DNA from: Pseudomonas sp. BGI-2 | Lineage (GTDB): Bacteria > Pseudomonadota > Gammaproteobacteria > Pseudomonadales > Pseudomonadaceae | Direction of reading: 5' to 3' | DNA: 64,000 bases | Assembly (NCBI RefSeq): GCF_004310295.1 | Contig: NZ_SISB01000021.1 | Location: forward strand, 45,971-109,970 | Part shown: positions 41,807 through 52,153 of the stretch, piece by piece | Layout of the letters: the number at the start of each line of letters is the position of its first letter | How positions within the stretch are numbered: the first letter of the stretch is position 1 | The notes under the pieces: model-generated | Database searches by the model: none | What the model was told of the DNA's origin: nothing | The model's input: only the letters and a program-made list of their open reading frames with translations | Position numbers and translations under genes: made by a program

Positions 41807-43183
41807 TTACACGCCACCTGCGGTGAGCTTCTCTGGGTTGAGTAATTCTTCCAGTTGGCTGCGCGTCAGGTCCGTGTGTTCCAGGGCGACATCAATCACC
41901 GGTCGGCCCTGCTGATAGGCCTTCTTGGCGATTTCAGCGGCTTTTTGGTAACCAATGATCGGGTTGAGTGCGGTCACCAGAATCGGATTGCGCGACAGCG
42001 CCTCTTTAATTCGCGCCTCATTGACCTTGAAGCTGGCGATGGCCTTTTCACCCAACAGATGACTGGCGTTGGCCAGCAGTTCGATGCTGCTCAGCAGGTT
42101 CTGCGCGATGATCGGCAGCATCACGTTCAATTCGAAATTGCCCGACTGACCGGCGATGGTGATGACGGTGTCATTGCCGATCACCTGGGCGGCGACCATG
42201 GCGGTGGCTTCCGGGATGACCGGGTTGACCTTGCCGGGCATGATCGAAGAACCCGGCTGCAAGGCTTCGAGTTCGATTTCGCCGAGGCCGGCCAGCGGGC
42301 CGGAGTTCATCCAGCGCAGATCGTTGGCGATTTTCATCAACGAAACCGCTGTCGCTTTAAGCTGTCCGGAGACCGCAACTGCGGTGTCCTGGGAGCCGAT
42401 CAGCGCAAACAGATCCTTGCCCGGCGTGAATTGAACGTGGGTCAGCTCGCTCAACTGTTGGCTGAAACGCGCAGCGAATTGCGGATGCGCATTGACCCCG
42501 GTGCCCACCGCCGTGCCGCCCTGAGCCAGGGATTGCAGGCTCGGCAGCAAGTCCTGCAAATGGCCGATGTTGGCCTTGAGCTGTTGCGCCCAGCCATTGA
42601 GCACCTGGCTCATGCGCACGGGCATGGCGTCCATCAAGTGCGTGCGACCGGTTTTGACGTGGTGATGAACCTCTTCAGCCTTGTGCTCGATCACCTGCAC
42701 CAGACGCACCAGCGCCGGCAGCAGTTGCTCGTGCAACGCCAGTGCGGCGCTGACATGGATGGTGGTCGGGATGATGTCGTTGCTGCTTTGGCCGCAATTC
42801 ACGTGGTCGTTCGGGTTCACCGGCTCGCCGAGCAGACGGCTGGCCAGGGTGGCAATCACTTCATTGGCGTTCATGTTGGAACTGGTGCCGGATCCGGTCT
42901 GGAAGATGTCCACAGGAAAATGCTGCATGAAGTCGCCCTGAAGCAGACCCAATGACGCATCGACGATGGCCTTGCCCTGCGACTCGCTGATTTGCTTGAG
43001 CTCGACGTTGGCTTGGGCGGCGGCAGCCTTGGCCAGAATCAACGCGCGGATGAACTGCACCGGCATCGGCTTGCCGCTGATCGGGAAGTTATCCACTGCG
43101 CGCTGGGTCTGCGCGCCATAGAGCGCATCCACCGGGACCTGAAGCTCGCCCATGCTGTCGCGCTCAATACGAGTCTTGTTCAT
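41807..43183 (-). CDS. fumC: Class II fumarate hydratase (FumC)
   Basis: The 458-residue protein is the iron-free fumarase. The superfamily signature GSSIMPGKVNPV (~residue 315), TGSGTSSNMNANEVI and GRTHLMDAMPVRM are present. It hydrates fumarate to malate in the TCA cycle and replaces iron-sulfur fumarases when iron is scarce. Its start overlaps the end of fagA by 20 bases. Confidence 0.96.
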   Translation of the reverse strand: MNKTRIERDSMGELQVPVDALYGAQTQRAVDNFPISGKPMPVQFIRALILAKAAAAQANVELKQISESQGKAIVDASLGLLQGDFMQHFPVDIFQTGSGTSSNMNANEVIATLASRLLGEPVNPNDHVNCGQSSNDIIPTTIHVSAALALHEQLLPALVRLVQVIEHKAEEVHHHVKTGRTHLMDAMPVRMSQVLNGWAQQLKANIGHLQDLLPSLQSLAQGGTAVGTGVNAHPQFAARFSQQLSELTHVQFTPGKDLFALIGSQDTAVAVSGQLKATAVSLMKIANDLRWMNSGPLAGLGEIELEALQPGSSIMPGKVNPVIPEATAMVAAQVIGNDTVITIAGQSGNFELNVMLPIIAQNLLSSIELLANASHLLGEKAIASFKVNEARIKEALSRNPILVTALNPIIGYQKAAEIAKKAYQQGRPVIDVALEHTDLTRSQLEELLNPEKLTAGGV

Positions 43184-43571
43184 CAGAAAATCCTTGCACC
43201 AGTTCTATGAGAGGAATCGAGGGTTGCAACTCGCAGGTCGCCAGTTGCCAGGTGTAGCTTTGCCAGCGCTTGAGGCGGCATTTGCACAGAGAGAGGCGTT
43301 CCAGATCGCGCAAAGGACGCCAGGCCTGGTCCAGGCAGTAAGTCCGCCAATGCCAGGGCAGCGCGACATCGGCGGCCGTGTCGAGCAACAAACGGAAAGA
43401 TGTTTCGGCGATGGTCCAGGCAGAGGTGGCCGTGCAGCACGCCAGATACCGGCCTTCAGCCAGGTAATGTTCGATCAGGCGCGGTTCATCGGGGTCCATC
43501 GCGCAACGGATCTGGCGACTCATCCAGCGCCAGCTTTTGAGGTAAGGCATCTCGTGCAAGGCAGAACTCAT
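43164..43571 (-). CDS. fagA: Fur-associated protein FagA
   Basis: The 135-residue protein has the FagA pattern MPYLKSWRWMSRQIR, DPDEPRLIEHYLAEGRYLACC and WHWRTYCLDQAWRPLRDLERL. FagA is the first gene of the iron-starvation operon in Pseudomonas; its function is unknown. A Fur-box-like sequence lies about 30-50 bases upstream of its start. Its 3' end overlaps fumC by 20 bases, suggesting translational coupling. Confidence 0.9.
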   Translation of the reverse strand: MSSALHEMPYLKSWRWMSRQIRCAMDPDEPRLIEHYLAEGRYLACCTATSAWTIAETSFRLLLDTAADVALPWHWRTYCLDQAWRPLRDLERLSLCKCRLKRWQSYTWQLATCELQPSIPLIELVQGFSDEQDSY

Positions 43572-43595
43572 GATCCGGGCCCATTCGGTAATGAG

Positions 43596-43620
43596 ATTTA
43601 TTATTAGATGATAATGAGAA
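43596..43620 (-). promoter_or_regulatory. Fur box upstream of fagA
   Basis: The stretch around ATTATTAGATGATAATGAGAA resembles the Fur consensus of overlapping GATAAT hexamers, and a further TAATGAGAT lies just before it. It is in the promoter region of the fagA-fumC-orfX-sodA operon, which is known to be Fur-repressed in pseudomonads. Confidence 0.75.
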
Positions 43621-43653
43621 CCAACACAACCCCGAGAGCATTAGCGAGATTTA

Positions 43654-43745
43654 GTGTGGGAGCGGGCTTGCTCGCGAAGGGGTCATCACATTCAACCTCT
43701 TCGTTGACTGATACACCGCCTTCGCGAGCAAGCCCGCTCCCACAG
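43654..43745. repeat. REPIN (GTGGGAGCGGGC family)
   Basis: Inverted REP copies with the core GTGGGAGCGGGCTTGCTCGC lie at both ends of about 92 bases, between the fagA promoter and the pmbA terminator. This is the second REP family of the window, distinct from the GTAGGAGCGAGG family. Confidence 0.85.
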
Positions 43746-43763
43746 GGGGCCGGTGCAAGGCGC

Positions 43764-43804
43764 ATAAAAAAGGCGCGCCACCCAATGGGTGGCGCGCCTT
43801 TTTG
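43764..43804 (-). terminator. Terminator after pmbA
   Basis: A strong stem (AGGCGCGCCACCC and complement) with A-run on the left and T-run on the right lies about 15 bases after the pmbA stop (minus strand). It can work in both directions. Confidence 0.92.
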
Positions 43805-43819
43805 TGTAGCGCTAAGGGT

Positions 43820-45166
43820 TTAGCTGCCCGCGACTGTCATCCGCTCAATCAACACCGAACCTGTACGAATGTTGCTGCGCAACTCCAAATCATTACCCAC
43901 TGCAACGATCTGCTTGAACATGTCGCGCATGTTGCCGGCGATGGTCACTTCCTGGACCGCGAACTGGATTTCACCGTTCTCGACCCAGAAACCCGCCGCG
44001 CCACGGGAGTAATCGCCGGTGACCATGTTCAGCCCTTGGCCCATAAGTTCGGTGACCAGCAAGCCGCGACCCATGCGGCGCAGCAAGGCGGCCTGATCTT
44101 CATCACCATGGGTGACGAACAGGTTGTGCACGCCACCCGCGTTCGCGGTGCTCGGCATGCCGAGTTTGCGGCCGGAATAGGTGCCGAGGATGTAGGACAC
44201 CAACTCGCCTTTTTCGACGAACGGTTTGGCGTAAGTCGCCAGGCCATCGCCATCGAACGCCGAACTGCCCATGGCGCGCATCAAGTGCGGACGCTCATCG
44301 ATGGTCAGCCATTCCGGGAACAGTTTCTGACCCAGCGTGCCTTCAAGGAACGACGATTTGCGATACAGGCTGCCGCCGGAAATCGCTGAGAGGAAACTGC
44401 CGAACAAGCCACCGGCCAGTTCCGCGGAAAACAGCACCGGCACTTCGCAGGTCGGCACCGGACGCGCACCCAGTCGGCTCGCGGCCCGTTGCGCAGCACG
44501 CTGGCCAATGCTCACCGGGTCGGCCAGCAAGTTGCCCTGACGGTTCACGTCGTACCAGTAATCGCGCTGCATCTGGCCGTCGGCCTCGGCGATCATCACG
44601 CAGCTCAGGCTGTGACGGGTCGACGCATAGCCACCGATAAAGCCGTGACTGTTGCCGTAAACACGGCAGCCTTGATGGGTGCTGAGGGTGGTGCCGTCGG
44701 CATTCTTGATCCGGCTGTCGGCAGCAAATGCCGCTGCTTCACAGGCAAGGGCCTGCTCGATGGCTTGCTCCGGGGTGATGTCCCATTGATGGAACAGGTC
44801 GAAATCCTGCAGATCCCTGGCCATCAACGCGGCATCTGCCAGGCCGGAAGCTTCGTCTTCGGAGGTGTGCTTGGCGATGGCCAACGCAGCAGCGACGGTT
44901 TCACGAATCGCCTCAGGACCACTGGCCGAGGTGCTGGCCGAGCCTTTGCGCTGACCGACGTACAAGGTGATGCCAAAGCCCTGGTCGCGGTTGAATTCGA
45001 CGGTTTCGACTTCACGCTGACGCACCGAAGTGGACAGGCCCTGCTCAAGGGACACGGCGACTTCACAGGCACTGGCACCCTGGCGCTTGGCTTCAGCGAT
45101 GATCTGCTCGACTTGTTCTTGCAGTGCCGGCAACGCTTGTGGGCCGACGCTTTCAACTGCACTCAT
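43820..45166 (-). CDS. pmbA: Metalloprotease subunit PmbA/TldE
   Basis: The 448-residue protein is TldE (PmbA), the non-catalytic partner of Tld[14 protein letters not shown], the [17 protein letters not shown] segment and the C-terminal [20 protein letters not shown] are typical. The TldD/TldE heterodimer degrades unfolded peptides and matures some modified peptides. The ATG at 45166 has GGAG before it; a GTG four codons upstream is less likely. tldD is 700 bases away with darP divergent between them. Confidence 0.94.
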   Translation of the reverse strand: MSAVESVGPQALPALQEQVEQIIAEAKRQGASACEVAVSLEQGLSTSVRQREVETVEFNRDQGFGITLYVGQRKGSASTSASGPEAIRETVAAALAIAKHTSEDEASGLADAALMARDLQDFDLFHQWDITPEQAIEQALACEAAAFAADSRIKNADGTTLSTHQGCRVYGNSHGFIGGYASTRHSLSCVMIAEADGQMQRDYWYDVNRQGNLLADPVSIGQRAAQRAASRLGARPVPTCEVPVLFSAELAGGLFGSFLSAISGGSLYRKSSFLEGTLGQKLFPEWLTIDERPHLMRAMGSSAFDGDGLATYAKPFVEKGELVSYILGTYSGRKLGMPSTANAGGVHNLFVTHGDEDQAALLRRMGRGLLVTELMGQGLNMVTGDYSRGAAGFWVENGEIQFAVQEVTIAGNMRDMFKQIVAVGNDLELRSNIRTGSVLIERMTVAGS

Positions 45167-45274
45167 GCTGTTCTCCACTTAAATTCTGCTTTCGGCTGGG
45201 GCCTTCGAGCGACCGGGCCGGACAAGCGGCCCCCGACTGGTTATCATGGCGGCGTTTCTTTGCGGACGGCCACC

Positions 45275-45799
45275 ATGGTTGATTCTTACGACGACTCCCT
45301 CGATACGGGAGAAAAAAGCAAATCCCAGGTCAAACGCGAGCTTCATGCTCTGGTTGACCTCGGCGAGCGCCTTACAACGCTCAAGCCTGACTTGCTGGCA
45401 AAACTGCCGTTGACCGACGCTATGCGCCGGGCACTGGCCGATGCGCCCAAGCACACCGCGAATATCGCGCGTAAACGGCACCTCATGTTCATCGGCAAAC
45501 TGATGCGCGATCAGGACACTGACGCCATTCTGACTTTGCTCGACCAACTCGATGCCTCCACCCGGCAGTACAACGAACGTTTCCATGGCCTGGAACGCTG
45601 GCGCGATCGCTTGATCGCGGGCGACGATGCAGTCCTGGAGAAGTTCGTGCTCGACTACCCGGAGGCTGATCGTCAGCAGTTGCGCTCCCTGATCCGTCAG
45701 GCCCAGCACGAACTGGCGACCAACAAGCCACCGGCATCGAACCGTAAAATCTTCAAGTACATCCGTGAGCTGGACGAGACTCAACGCGGTCTGCGTTAA
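45275..45799 (+). CDS. darP: Ribosome biogenesis protein DarP (YjgA)
   Basis: The 174-residue protein is of the DUF615/YjgA family: [20 protein letters not shown] near the start, [14 protein letters not shown] in the middle and [15 protein letters not shown] at the end. DarP assists late 50S subunit assembly. It is divergent from pmbA and convergent with tldD. Confidence 0.94.
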   Translation: MVDSYDDSLDTGEKSKSQVKRELHALVDLGERLTTLKPDLLAKLPLTDAMRRALADAPKHTANIARKRHLMFIGKLMRDQDTDAILTLLDQLDASTRQYNERFHGLERWRDRLIAGDDAVLEKFVLDYPEADRQQLRSLIRQAQHELATNKPPASNRKIFKYIRELDETQRGLR

Positions 45800-45808
45800 G
45801 TCCCGAAT

Positions 45809-45835
45809 CGGGTGAATCGCCAAGCGATTCACCCG
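45809..45835. terminator. Perfect 12-bp hairpin between darP and tldD
   Basis: CGGGTGAATCGC (45809-45820) and its exact complement (45824-45835) surround the loop CAA, between the two convergent stop codons. There is no T-run on either side, so if it terminates transcription it is not a classical intrinsic terminator. Confidence 0.55.
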
Positions 45836-45847
45836 AAGCTCCATCCT

Positions 45848-47290
45848 TTATGATCCTGTGCCACCCACAGTGATCGCATCAATTTTCAGCGTTGGCTGGC
45901 CGACACCCACCGGCACCGACTGCCCATCCTTGCCACACGTCCCTACGCCGCTGTCCAGCGCCAGGTCGTTACCGACCATCGACACCTTGCTCATGGCTTC
46001 CGGGCCGTTGCCGATCAACGTCGCGCCTTTGACCGGGGCGGTGATTTTGCCGTCTTCGATCAGGTACGCCTCGCTGGTGGAGAACACGAATTTGCCGCTG
46101 GTGATGTCCACCTGCCCGCCGCCGAGGTTGGCGCAGTAGATACCGCGCTTGACCGAGGCGATGATTTCCGCCGGGTCGCTTTCGCCCGCCAGCATGTAGG
46201 TGTTGGTCATCCGCGGCATCGGCAGGTGCGCGTAGGATTCGCGACGACCGTTGCCGGTGCGGGCGACACCCATCAGGCGTGCGTTGAGCTTGTCCTGCAT
46301 GTAACCCTTGAGTACGCCGTTTTCGATCAGCGTGGTGCACTCGGTCGGGGTGCCTTCGTCGTCGACGCTCAGGGAACCGCGACGACCGGCCAGCGTGCCG
46401 TCATCGACGATGGTGCAAAGCTTGGAGGCAACCATCTCGCCCATGCGTCCGCTGTAGGCCGAACTGCCCTTGCGGTTGAAATCGCCTTCCAGACCGTGGC
46501 CGACCGCTTCGTGCAACAGCACGCCGGACCAGCCCGAACCCAACACCACCGGTAACGTACCGGCCGGCGCGGGAATGGCTTCAAGGTTGACCAGCGCCTG
46601 GCGCAGCGCTTCACGGGCGTAGCCCATGGCGCGGTCATCGCTGAGGAAGTACCGGTAATCGGTACGCCCGCCGCCGCCATGACCACCGCGCTCGCGGCGA
46701 CCGTTTTGCTCGACGATCACGCTGACGTTGAAGCGCACCAGCGGTCTCACATCGGCGGCCAGGCTGCCGTCGGTCGAAGCGACAAGAATGCGTTCCCAGA
46801 CCCCGGCCATGCTGACGGTGACTTGCTGGATACGCGGGTCGAGGGCGCGAGTCGCGACGTCGATGCGCTTGAGCAGCTCGACTTTTTCGGCGCGGCTCAT
46901 CACTTCCAGCGGGTTGTCCGGCCCGTACAACTGGGCGACATCCGCAGTGGTGAAGGCCTGCACCGTGCCGTTCTGCCCGGCGCGGGAGATCGAACGGGCC
47001 GCACGAGCCGCTGCGCCAAGGGCTTCGAGGGTGATGGCATTGCTGTAGGCGAAACCGGTTTTTTCACCCGATTGCGCACGCACACCCACACCTTGGTCGA
47101 GGTTGAAGCTGCCTTCCTTGACGATCCCGTCTTCCAGCGCCCAGGACTCGGAAATCTGCCCCTGGAAATACAGATCCGCGGCATCGATGCCCGGACCGGC
47201 CAGATCGCCGAGCACACCTTGCAGGCTCTCGATCGTTACGCCACCGGGCGCCAGGAGGTGTTCACTGACAGAGGACAACAACTCGCTCAT
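45848..47290 (-). CDS. tldD: Metalloprotease TldD
   Basis: The 480-residue protein is the catalytic subunit of TldD/TldE. The zinc motif HExxH with extra histidine is in [13 protein letters not shown] (~residue 260), followed by [19 protein letters not shown] and a glycine-rich C-terminus. The ATG at 47290 begins [17 protein letters not shown], the normal family start; upstream codons belong to the next gene's end. It starts four bases after the nitrilase-like gene. Confidence 0.95.
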   Translation of the reverse strand: MSELLSSVSEHLLAPGGVTIESLQGVLGDLAGPGIDAADLYFQGQISESWALEDGIVKEGSFNLDQGVGVRAQSGEKTGFAYSNAITLEALGAAARAARSISRAGQNGTVQAFTTADVAQLYGPDNPLEVMSRAEKVELLKRIDVATRALDPRIQQVTVSMAGVWERILVASTDGSLAADVRPLVRFNVSVIVEQNGRRERGGHGGGGRTDYRYFLSDDRAMGYAREALRQALVNLEAIPAPAGTLPVVLGSGWSGVLLHEAVGHGLEGDFNRKGSSAYSGRMGEMVASKLCTIVDDGTLAGRRGSLSVDDEGTPTECTTLIENGVLKGYMQDKLNARLMGVARTGNGRRESYAHLPMPRMTNTYMLAGESDPAEIIASVKRGIYCANLGGGQVDITSGKFVFSTSEAYLIEDGKITAPVKGATLIGNGPEAMSKVSMVGNDLALDSGVGTCGKDGQSVPVGVGQPTLKIDAITVGGTGS

Positions 47291-47294
47291 ATTT

Positions 47295-48155
47295 TTACGC
47301 CTTAAATTCGTCGTTCCGGGCAGGTCGCTGTGCGCCCTGCGAGAAAAAGCGCCGGTGACTGGACACCGGCATCCGCGCCCTGATGGACGCCTGTTCGCTG
47401 CTATCGCGTTCGGCCAGCAGCACGGCCTCGCCTTGGTCCTGTTGCGCCAACACACGCCCCCACGGGTCGATGATTGCCGCATGACCCCAGGTTTCTCGCG
47501 GCCCCGGATGGTTTCCACCCTGAGCGGCCGCGAGCACATAACATTGAGTTTCGATGGCCCGCGCGCGAATCAATACATCCCAATGCGCCGCGCCGGTCAC
47601 CGCGGTAAAGGCCGACGGCGCGGTAATCAACTGCGCACCGGCAGCGCGCAATTCGCTGTACAGCTCCGGGAAGCGCAGGTCGTAACACACGGTCAGCCCG
47701 ACTCGACCGACGGGCGTGTCCGCCACCACCACCCCACTGCCATAAGCATAGTCATCGGATTCGCGATAACGCCCGCGATTGTCCGCCACATCGACGTCGA
47801 AGAGGTGCAGCTTGTCATATCGCGCAACGGTTTCGCCGTGGTCATTCACCAGCAGCGAACAGGCATGCACTTTGGCCGTCGGCTGATCCACTGGCGGCAA
47901 CGGCAACGTGCCGGCCACTATCCATAACTTAAGGTCGCGGGCGGTCTGTTTCAACCATGGCAGGATCGGGCCTTCGCCCGACGCCTCGGCGCGGCCGATG
48001 TCGGCAATGTCGCGACGGCCCATGGCGGCGAAGTTTTCCGGCAGGACGGCGAGTTGCGCACCACCGGCCGCGGCCTGCTCAAGCAGACGACGGGCCTGGG
48101 CCAGGTTGGCCAGCACATCGCTCTGGCTGACCATTTGAATCACCGCAAAAGACAT
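47295..48155 (-). CDS. Carbon-nitrogen hydrolase, Nit family
   Basis: The 286-residue protein has the nitrilase-superfamily triad Glu40 (LAVLPENFA), Lys115 (YDKLHLFDV) and Cys157 (VCYDLRFPE). FDVDV and the [11 protein letters not shown] segment are like Nit1/Nit2 enzymes, which hydrolyse deaminated glutathione as a repair reaction. The ATG at 48155 begins [10 protein letters not shown]. The gene lies between yhdP and tldD on the same strand. Confidence 0.9.
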   Translation of the reverse strand: MSFAVIQMVSQSDVLANLAQARRLLEQAAAGGAQLAVLPENFAAMGRRDIADIGRAEASGEGPILPWLKQTARDLKLWIVAGTLPLPPVDQPTAKVHACSLLVNDHGETVARYDKLHLFDVDVADNRGRYRESDDYAYGSGVVVADTPVGRVGLTVCYDLRFPELYSELRAAGAQLITAPSAFTAVTGAAHWDVLIRARAIETQCYVLAAAQGGNHPGPRETWGHAAIIDPWGRVLAQQDQGEAVLLAERDSSEQASIRARMPVSSHRRFFSQGAQRPARNDEFKA

Positions 48156-48185
48156 GGCCTTTTCCTTATCGGGAATCAACACATC

Positions 48186-48223
48186 CCTGTAGGAGCGAGC
48201 GGTGCGGCGATCGCTCCTACAGG
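48186..48223. repeat. Short single REP hairpin
   Basis: CCTGTAGGAGCGA and its complement enclose the variant centre GCGGTGCGGCGA. It looks like a contracted copy of the GTAGGAGCGAGG family, between yhdP and the nitrilase-like gene. Confidence 0.75.
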
Positions 48224-48274
48224 AATCAGGGGCGAAGCATCAGACCCCAGGACCATGCTACTCCATCGGCGTGG

Positions 48275-51200
48275 TCAAAAAGGCTTGTCGAAGGTGATTT
48301 TCGGCTCTTTCCAAGGGCCTTTGACGGTGTATTTGACGCTGGCGAAGCGTGCCACGCGGTCACCGATCAGCTTGTCGATCAGGAACAGCGCGCCGCCGAT
48401 GGCCGGGGCGCCGACAATCAGCGCGGCAATCGGCAGGTTGTTGGTCACCGGCAACGTCACCAGCAGTTTCGCGTCAACCTGATCGGCCACCAGATTCAGG
48501 GTACCGTTGAGTTCAATGTTGCTCGACGGGCCAGTCAGCAGGATCGGCTCTTTCGTCACATAAACCCCGTTGGTCGCGGCCAGCAGACCTTTGACCCGGT
48601 CATAACTCAAGCCTTTGCCGAACAGGTCGGAGAAGTCCAGGCGCAGACGGCGACCGATGGAATTGAAGTTGAGCAGGCCGAATACCCGCAGGGCCTGAGC
48701 GCTGCCCTCGACTTCAACGAACTGGCCTTTATTCAAAGAGGCATCGAGCGTACCGGAGAAACGTTTGGTGGCCAGCCACGCGGGTGAACCCGGCCAGCGA
48801 CCGTCGACATCCATATGAAACTCTTCACTGGTGACGCTTGGCGCAAAGCCCCAGCCCTTCAGCACGTCAGCGAGGTTCTTGCCGCTGATCCGCCCTTTGT
48901 ACCAACTGCTGGAGCTGCCGGGCATGCCTTCCCAGCCGCCAGTGCCCTGCAACAGAATGCCCTTGAGGCCCAGGTCCAGTGTATTGAGCGCAATACCCTT
49001 GGCGGTCGGACGGATTTTCAGGTACCAGGCGCCTACGAGATCCTGCCCCTGGAACAGCTGATTGATGGTGATATCCAGCGCCGGAATCTTGGTCGGATCG
49101 ACTGAAGCCAGCGGATCCGGTGAGTTCTCGTCGGCCAGGACCGTAGGGTCCGGTGCCGGCAACCGCACGGATTGCAGATTGATCGCAATCGGCGCGCCTT
49201 TCGCATCAGGGATGCTCGCGCTGCCCTTGACCTGCTGACTGTCGAGTTGCAAGGCCCACGCCGCGGCTTTGCGGTTCAACTGCACCGATGCCTGATCGAG
49301 CGTCGTGCCGATACCGCTGAGCTTGCCGACCTTGAAGTCCGCACTGCTGAGCAACTGCTTGGCACTGCCACCCGGATCCTGGCCGGCGTACTTGTCCAAC
49401 AGATCCTTCCACGGGCCGACATCCAGTTCCGACAGCACGCCGCGCACTCGCAGCCCTTTGGCACCGGGCAGCACGGCACTGCCGCCGCCCAGGAACAACT
49501 CGCCACGACCGTCGGCAAAATTGCCGGCCGGCGCCGCAAACGTGAAGTCTGCCAGCTCACCATAGGTGACCCAGTAGCGTCGTTCCGGTCCCTGTAGGGT
49601 CATGCGGAACGTGGTGTCGCGGCCCGCATCTGCGGTCATGCCGAACGGCGCTGGCAAATCGATCGCCACGCCTTTGAGGCTGGAACTGACCATCAACTGG
49701 CTGTCGGCGCCATCCAGGCTCAATTGCAGCTGATACGGAATCACGCCGGACACCGGCAGTGACTGGGTGACGCTCAACCAATCCGTGAGTTTCTTGACCT
49801 CGACCTGACCGGATGCAGTGACGCGGGTCTTGAGGTTGCCTGCGCTGCCATCGGCAAATATCTGCGCGGTGACCGGTTTATCGAAGGCGCGCGCGGTGAT
49901 GTTCTTTCCGCTCAAACCCTTGGCGCTGTCGAAGCGGAAGTCACCCTTGAGTTGCGTCAGCTCCAGGGAGGGCTCGGCCAGCTTCAAACGCGCCTTGGAG
50001 GTCTTGAAGTCGACAAGAATCTTCGGCTGCTCACCTTTGACCAGCGGAATATCCAGCTTCAGCTTGCCTTGCAAATCACCCTCGCCTTCCCATCCGGCAA
50101 AAGTTTCAGCGGTGCCGATCGGCGCTTCCTGGAGAATCTTCAGGCCATCACCTAACCCACCGGAGAACCCGCCGTCGAGGAACAGGTGAACACTCTGCCC
50201 TTCCGGCGCATGGGGAATATTGACGTAAATGTCGCGAACCTGAGTATCGAGCAACTGGCCTTTGCTCGCCAGGACCCGCACGCCGCTGTCCTCAACAAAC
50301 ACGTCACCGGTAACTTTGCTGACATGCGGCCAACCCGGCTGGAACGCCAGTTCGGCATCGTGAACCTTGAAGAACAGGCTGATGCTGCGCGCAGTGTCGG
50401 CGGCGCCATGGTTCAGCGAGCCCTGGTACTGGAAGAAGCCTTGGTCCACCGCGCCTTTGAGAATGGCCGTGCGCAGCCATTCGTCCAGCGCCGGGCTGAG
50501 CATGGTCGGCAGGTACTTGGCGGTGTAGCGACCGTCGCCGTCCACTAGGCCGACCCGCAGGTCCATGTAGTCTTCCTGGGTGTGGTCGAAATGCAGGCGG
50601 ATCAGGAAGTCACCGGCAATCTTGCCCTCCTCGCCCAGCACCTTCAGGTACGGCGCGATCAGGGTGAAGCTTTCTTTGTCGAGCTTCCAGGTCAGCCGGG
50701 CGTTGGCCTGGATGTATTGCCATGGCTTGGCGAAAATCGGGTCCAGGTGCAGGACGAAGTCCTTGCTGTCCATCCGCAATTCGCCTTGACCGAGGTCACC
50801 GCTGATGCTGCCGCTGACGTTGCGTGCTGCCGGAGCGCCGTGATAGGCATCGAAGCCGACCTGATCGAGGTTGGCGGCAAAGCTGAACTTGCTGTCATCG
50901 GTGGCATTGGGCCGCAGATCGATCAGCACGTTGCGCAGCCCGCCGGTCACCTTGAGTCGCTCGACCGCCGTGGCAACGCCTTCGGGCAGGGGCCCCAAAG
51001 CGTTGATCAGCGGGGTGAGCGGTGTGAGATCGAGGCGGTCGGCTTGCAAGTGCCAGAGTTCTTCAGCCTTGTCGGTGGCGGCGGTCTGTCGGAGTTGCAG
51101 GTGTGATTCCCAACGGGTCTCGCCAAAGTTCATGGCCAAGGAGTCCAGCGTCACCAGCATGCCTTCGGAGCTACGCTGGAAATAGCCATTGAGCGCCAGA

Positions 51201-52078
51201 TTGTTGATCTGGATCGGCTTGCGTTCGGCGTAGGCACCCTTGAGTTGCGGCGCGTTCAAGCGAATCGCGCCGCTTTGCAGTACGCCCTTGCCCCAATTCA
51301 CCCAGAGTTCGCCTCCGGCCTTGAGCTCGGAGAAATTCCACTGCCGGGTCACGCGCTCGGGCAGCCATTTCGACCAGTCGCTTTGCGGCAGGCTCAGGTA
51401 GGCCTCGGCCTCGCCGTCCTTCCACTGGCTGGCGCGCAGACGGGTGCGCAGGGTCATGGCCACTGGCTGGCCGTCGGGCAGGGTCAAACGGGCATCGAGG
51501 CGTTGACGGGAGACGCCGGTTTTCAGGTTCAGGCCAACGTAGGTCAGGGTCAGCGGTGGATGGTCCAGTGGCTGCAAGGTCACCTGGCTGTCAATCACCG
51601 ACAGTTGCCGGACCATTTGCATGCGATTGAGTAGCTGCTCCGGATCCAGCGGCTGGTCCTGTTGCACCGGCAACCCTTCCAGCGCCCAATGTCCGTCCGC
51701 GCCTTCCTTGAGGCTGATCTTCAGGCCGTTGAGCTCCAGGTGAGCGATGCGAACGTCGCGAGCCAGCAGGCTTTCCCAAAGGTCCGGCACCGCTCGTACC
51801 TGATCCAGGTGCAGGGCGTTGGCGCCCTCGCCGACTGTCACATCGTGCGCCAGCAAAATCGGCGCGAAACCGCTCCAGTTACCTTCCAACTTGCCGATCA
51901 GCAGCGGCATGCCCAAGGCGGCGCTGGCTTTGGTTTCGACGTCGGCACGGTATTCGGCCACCAGAGGCGTCAGCTCCCGGCCGAGGCTGACGTACAACGC
52001 CATCAACACCAAGACCAACGCGCACAGGCCAAGACCCCAGCGGGTCAGTGCGGCCAAAATGCGTGTCAGACGTTCCAT
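48275..52078 (-). CDS. yhdP: AsmA-like envelope protein YhdP
   Basis: The 1267-residue protein is the YhdP family: one N-terminal membrane helix (GLGLCALVLVLMALYVSLG), a very long periplasmic beta-rich repeat region, and a C-terminal AsmA-like domain ending near SIGRRLRLDFSDLFGKGLSYD. YhdP-type proteins form a periplasmic bridge for phospholipids from inner to outer membrane. It is long but normal for the family. It lies between rng (upstream) and the nitrilase-like gene. Confidence 0.94.
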   Translation of the reverse strand: MERLTRILAALTRWGLGLCALVLVLMALYVSLGRELTPLVAEYRADVETKASAALGMPLLIGKLEGNWSGFAPILLAHDVTVGEGANALHLDQVRAVPDLWESLLARDVRIAHLELNGLKISLKEGADGHWALEGLPVQQDQPLDPEQLLNRMQMVRQLSVIDSQVTLQPLDHPPLTLTYVGLNLKTGVSRQRLDARLTLPDGQPVAMTLRTRLRASQWKDGEAEAYLSLPQSDWSKWLPERVTRQWNFSELKAGGELWVNWGKGVLQSGAIRLNAPQLKGAYAERKPIQINNLALNGYFQRSSEGMLVTLDSLAMNFGETRWESHLQLRQTAATDKAEELWHLQADRLDLTPLTPLINALGPLPEGVATAVERLKVTGGLRNVLIDLRPNATDDSKFSFAANLDQVGFDAYHGAPAARNVSGSISGDLGQGELRMDSKDFVLHLDPIFAKPWQYIQANARLTWKLDKESFTLIAPYLKVLGEEGKIAGDFLIRLHFDHTQEDYMDLRVGLVDGDGRYTAKYLPTMLSPALDEWLRTAILKGAVDQGFFQYQGSLNHGAADTARSISLFFKVHDAELAFQPGWPHVSKVTGDVFVEDSGVRVLASKGQLLDTQVRDIYVNIPHAPEGQSVHLFLDGGFSGGLGDGLKILQEAPIGTAETFAGWEGEGDLQGKLKLDIPLVKGEQPKILVDFKTSKARLKLAEPSLELTQLKGDFRFDSAKGLSGKNITARAFDKPVTAQIFADGSAGNLKTRVTASGQVEVKKLTDWLSVTQSLPVSGVIPYQLQLSLDGADSQLMVSSSLKGVAIDLPAPFGMTADAGRDTTFRMTLQGPERRYWVTYGELADFTFAAPAGNFADGRGELFLGGGSAVLPGAKGLRVRGVLSELDVGPWKDLLDKYAGQDPGGSAKQLLSSADFKVGKLSGIGTTLDQASVQLNRKAAAWALQLDSQQVKGSASIPDAKGAPIAINLQSVRLPAPDPTVLADENSPDPLASVDPTKIPALDITINQLFQGQDLVGAWYLKIRPTAKGIALNTLDLGLKGILLQGTGGWEGMPGSSSSWYKGRISGKNLADVLKGWGFAPSVTSEEFHMDVDGRWPGSPAWLATKRFSGTLDASLNKGQFVEVEGSAQALRVFGLLNFNSIGRRLRLDFSDLFGKGLSYDRVKGLLAATNGVYVTKEPILLTGPSSNIELNGTLNLVADQVDAKLLVTLPVTNNLPIAALIVGAPAIGGALFLIDKLIGDRVARFASVKYTVKGPWKEPKITFDKPF

Positions 52079-52153
52079 GTCAGTTGGCTCCCATAGCGAA
52101 AATACTGCAAAAAGCTGAGGCCAGCCGTTCTAGTAAGGGTGAAACACCGCGAT

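Noticed and set aside
45848..47290. tldD/pmbA with neighbours as a modified-peptide biosynthesis cluster
   Set aside because: No precursor peptide, cyclodehydratase or exporter gene is near; the genes sit in their ordinary conserved place.
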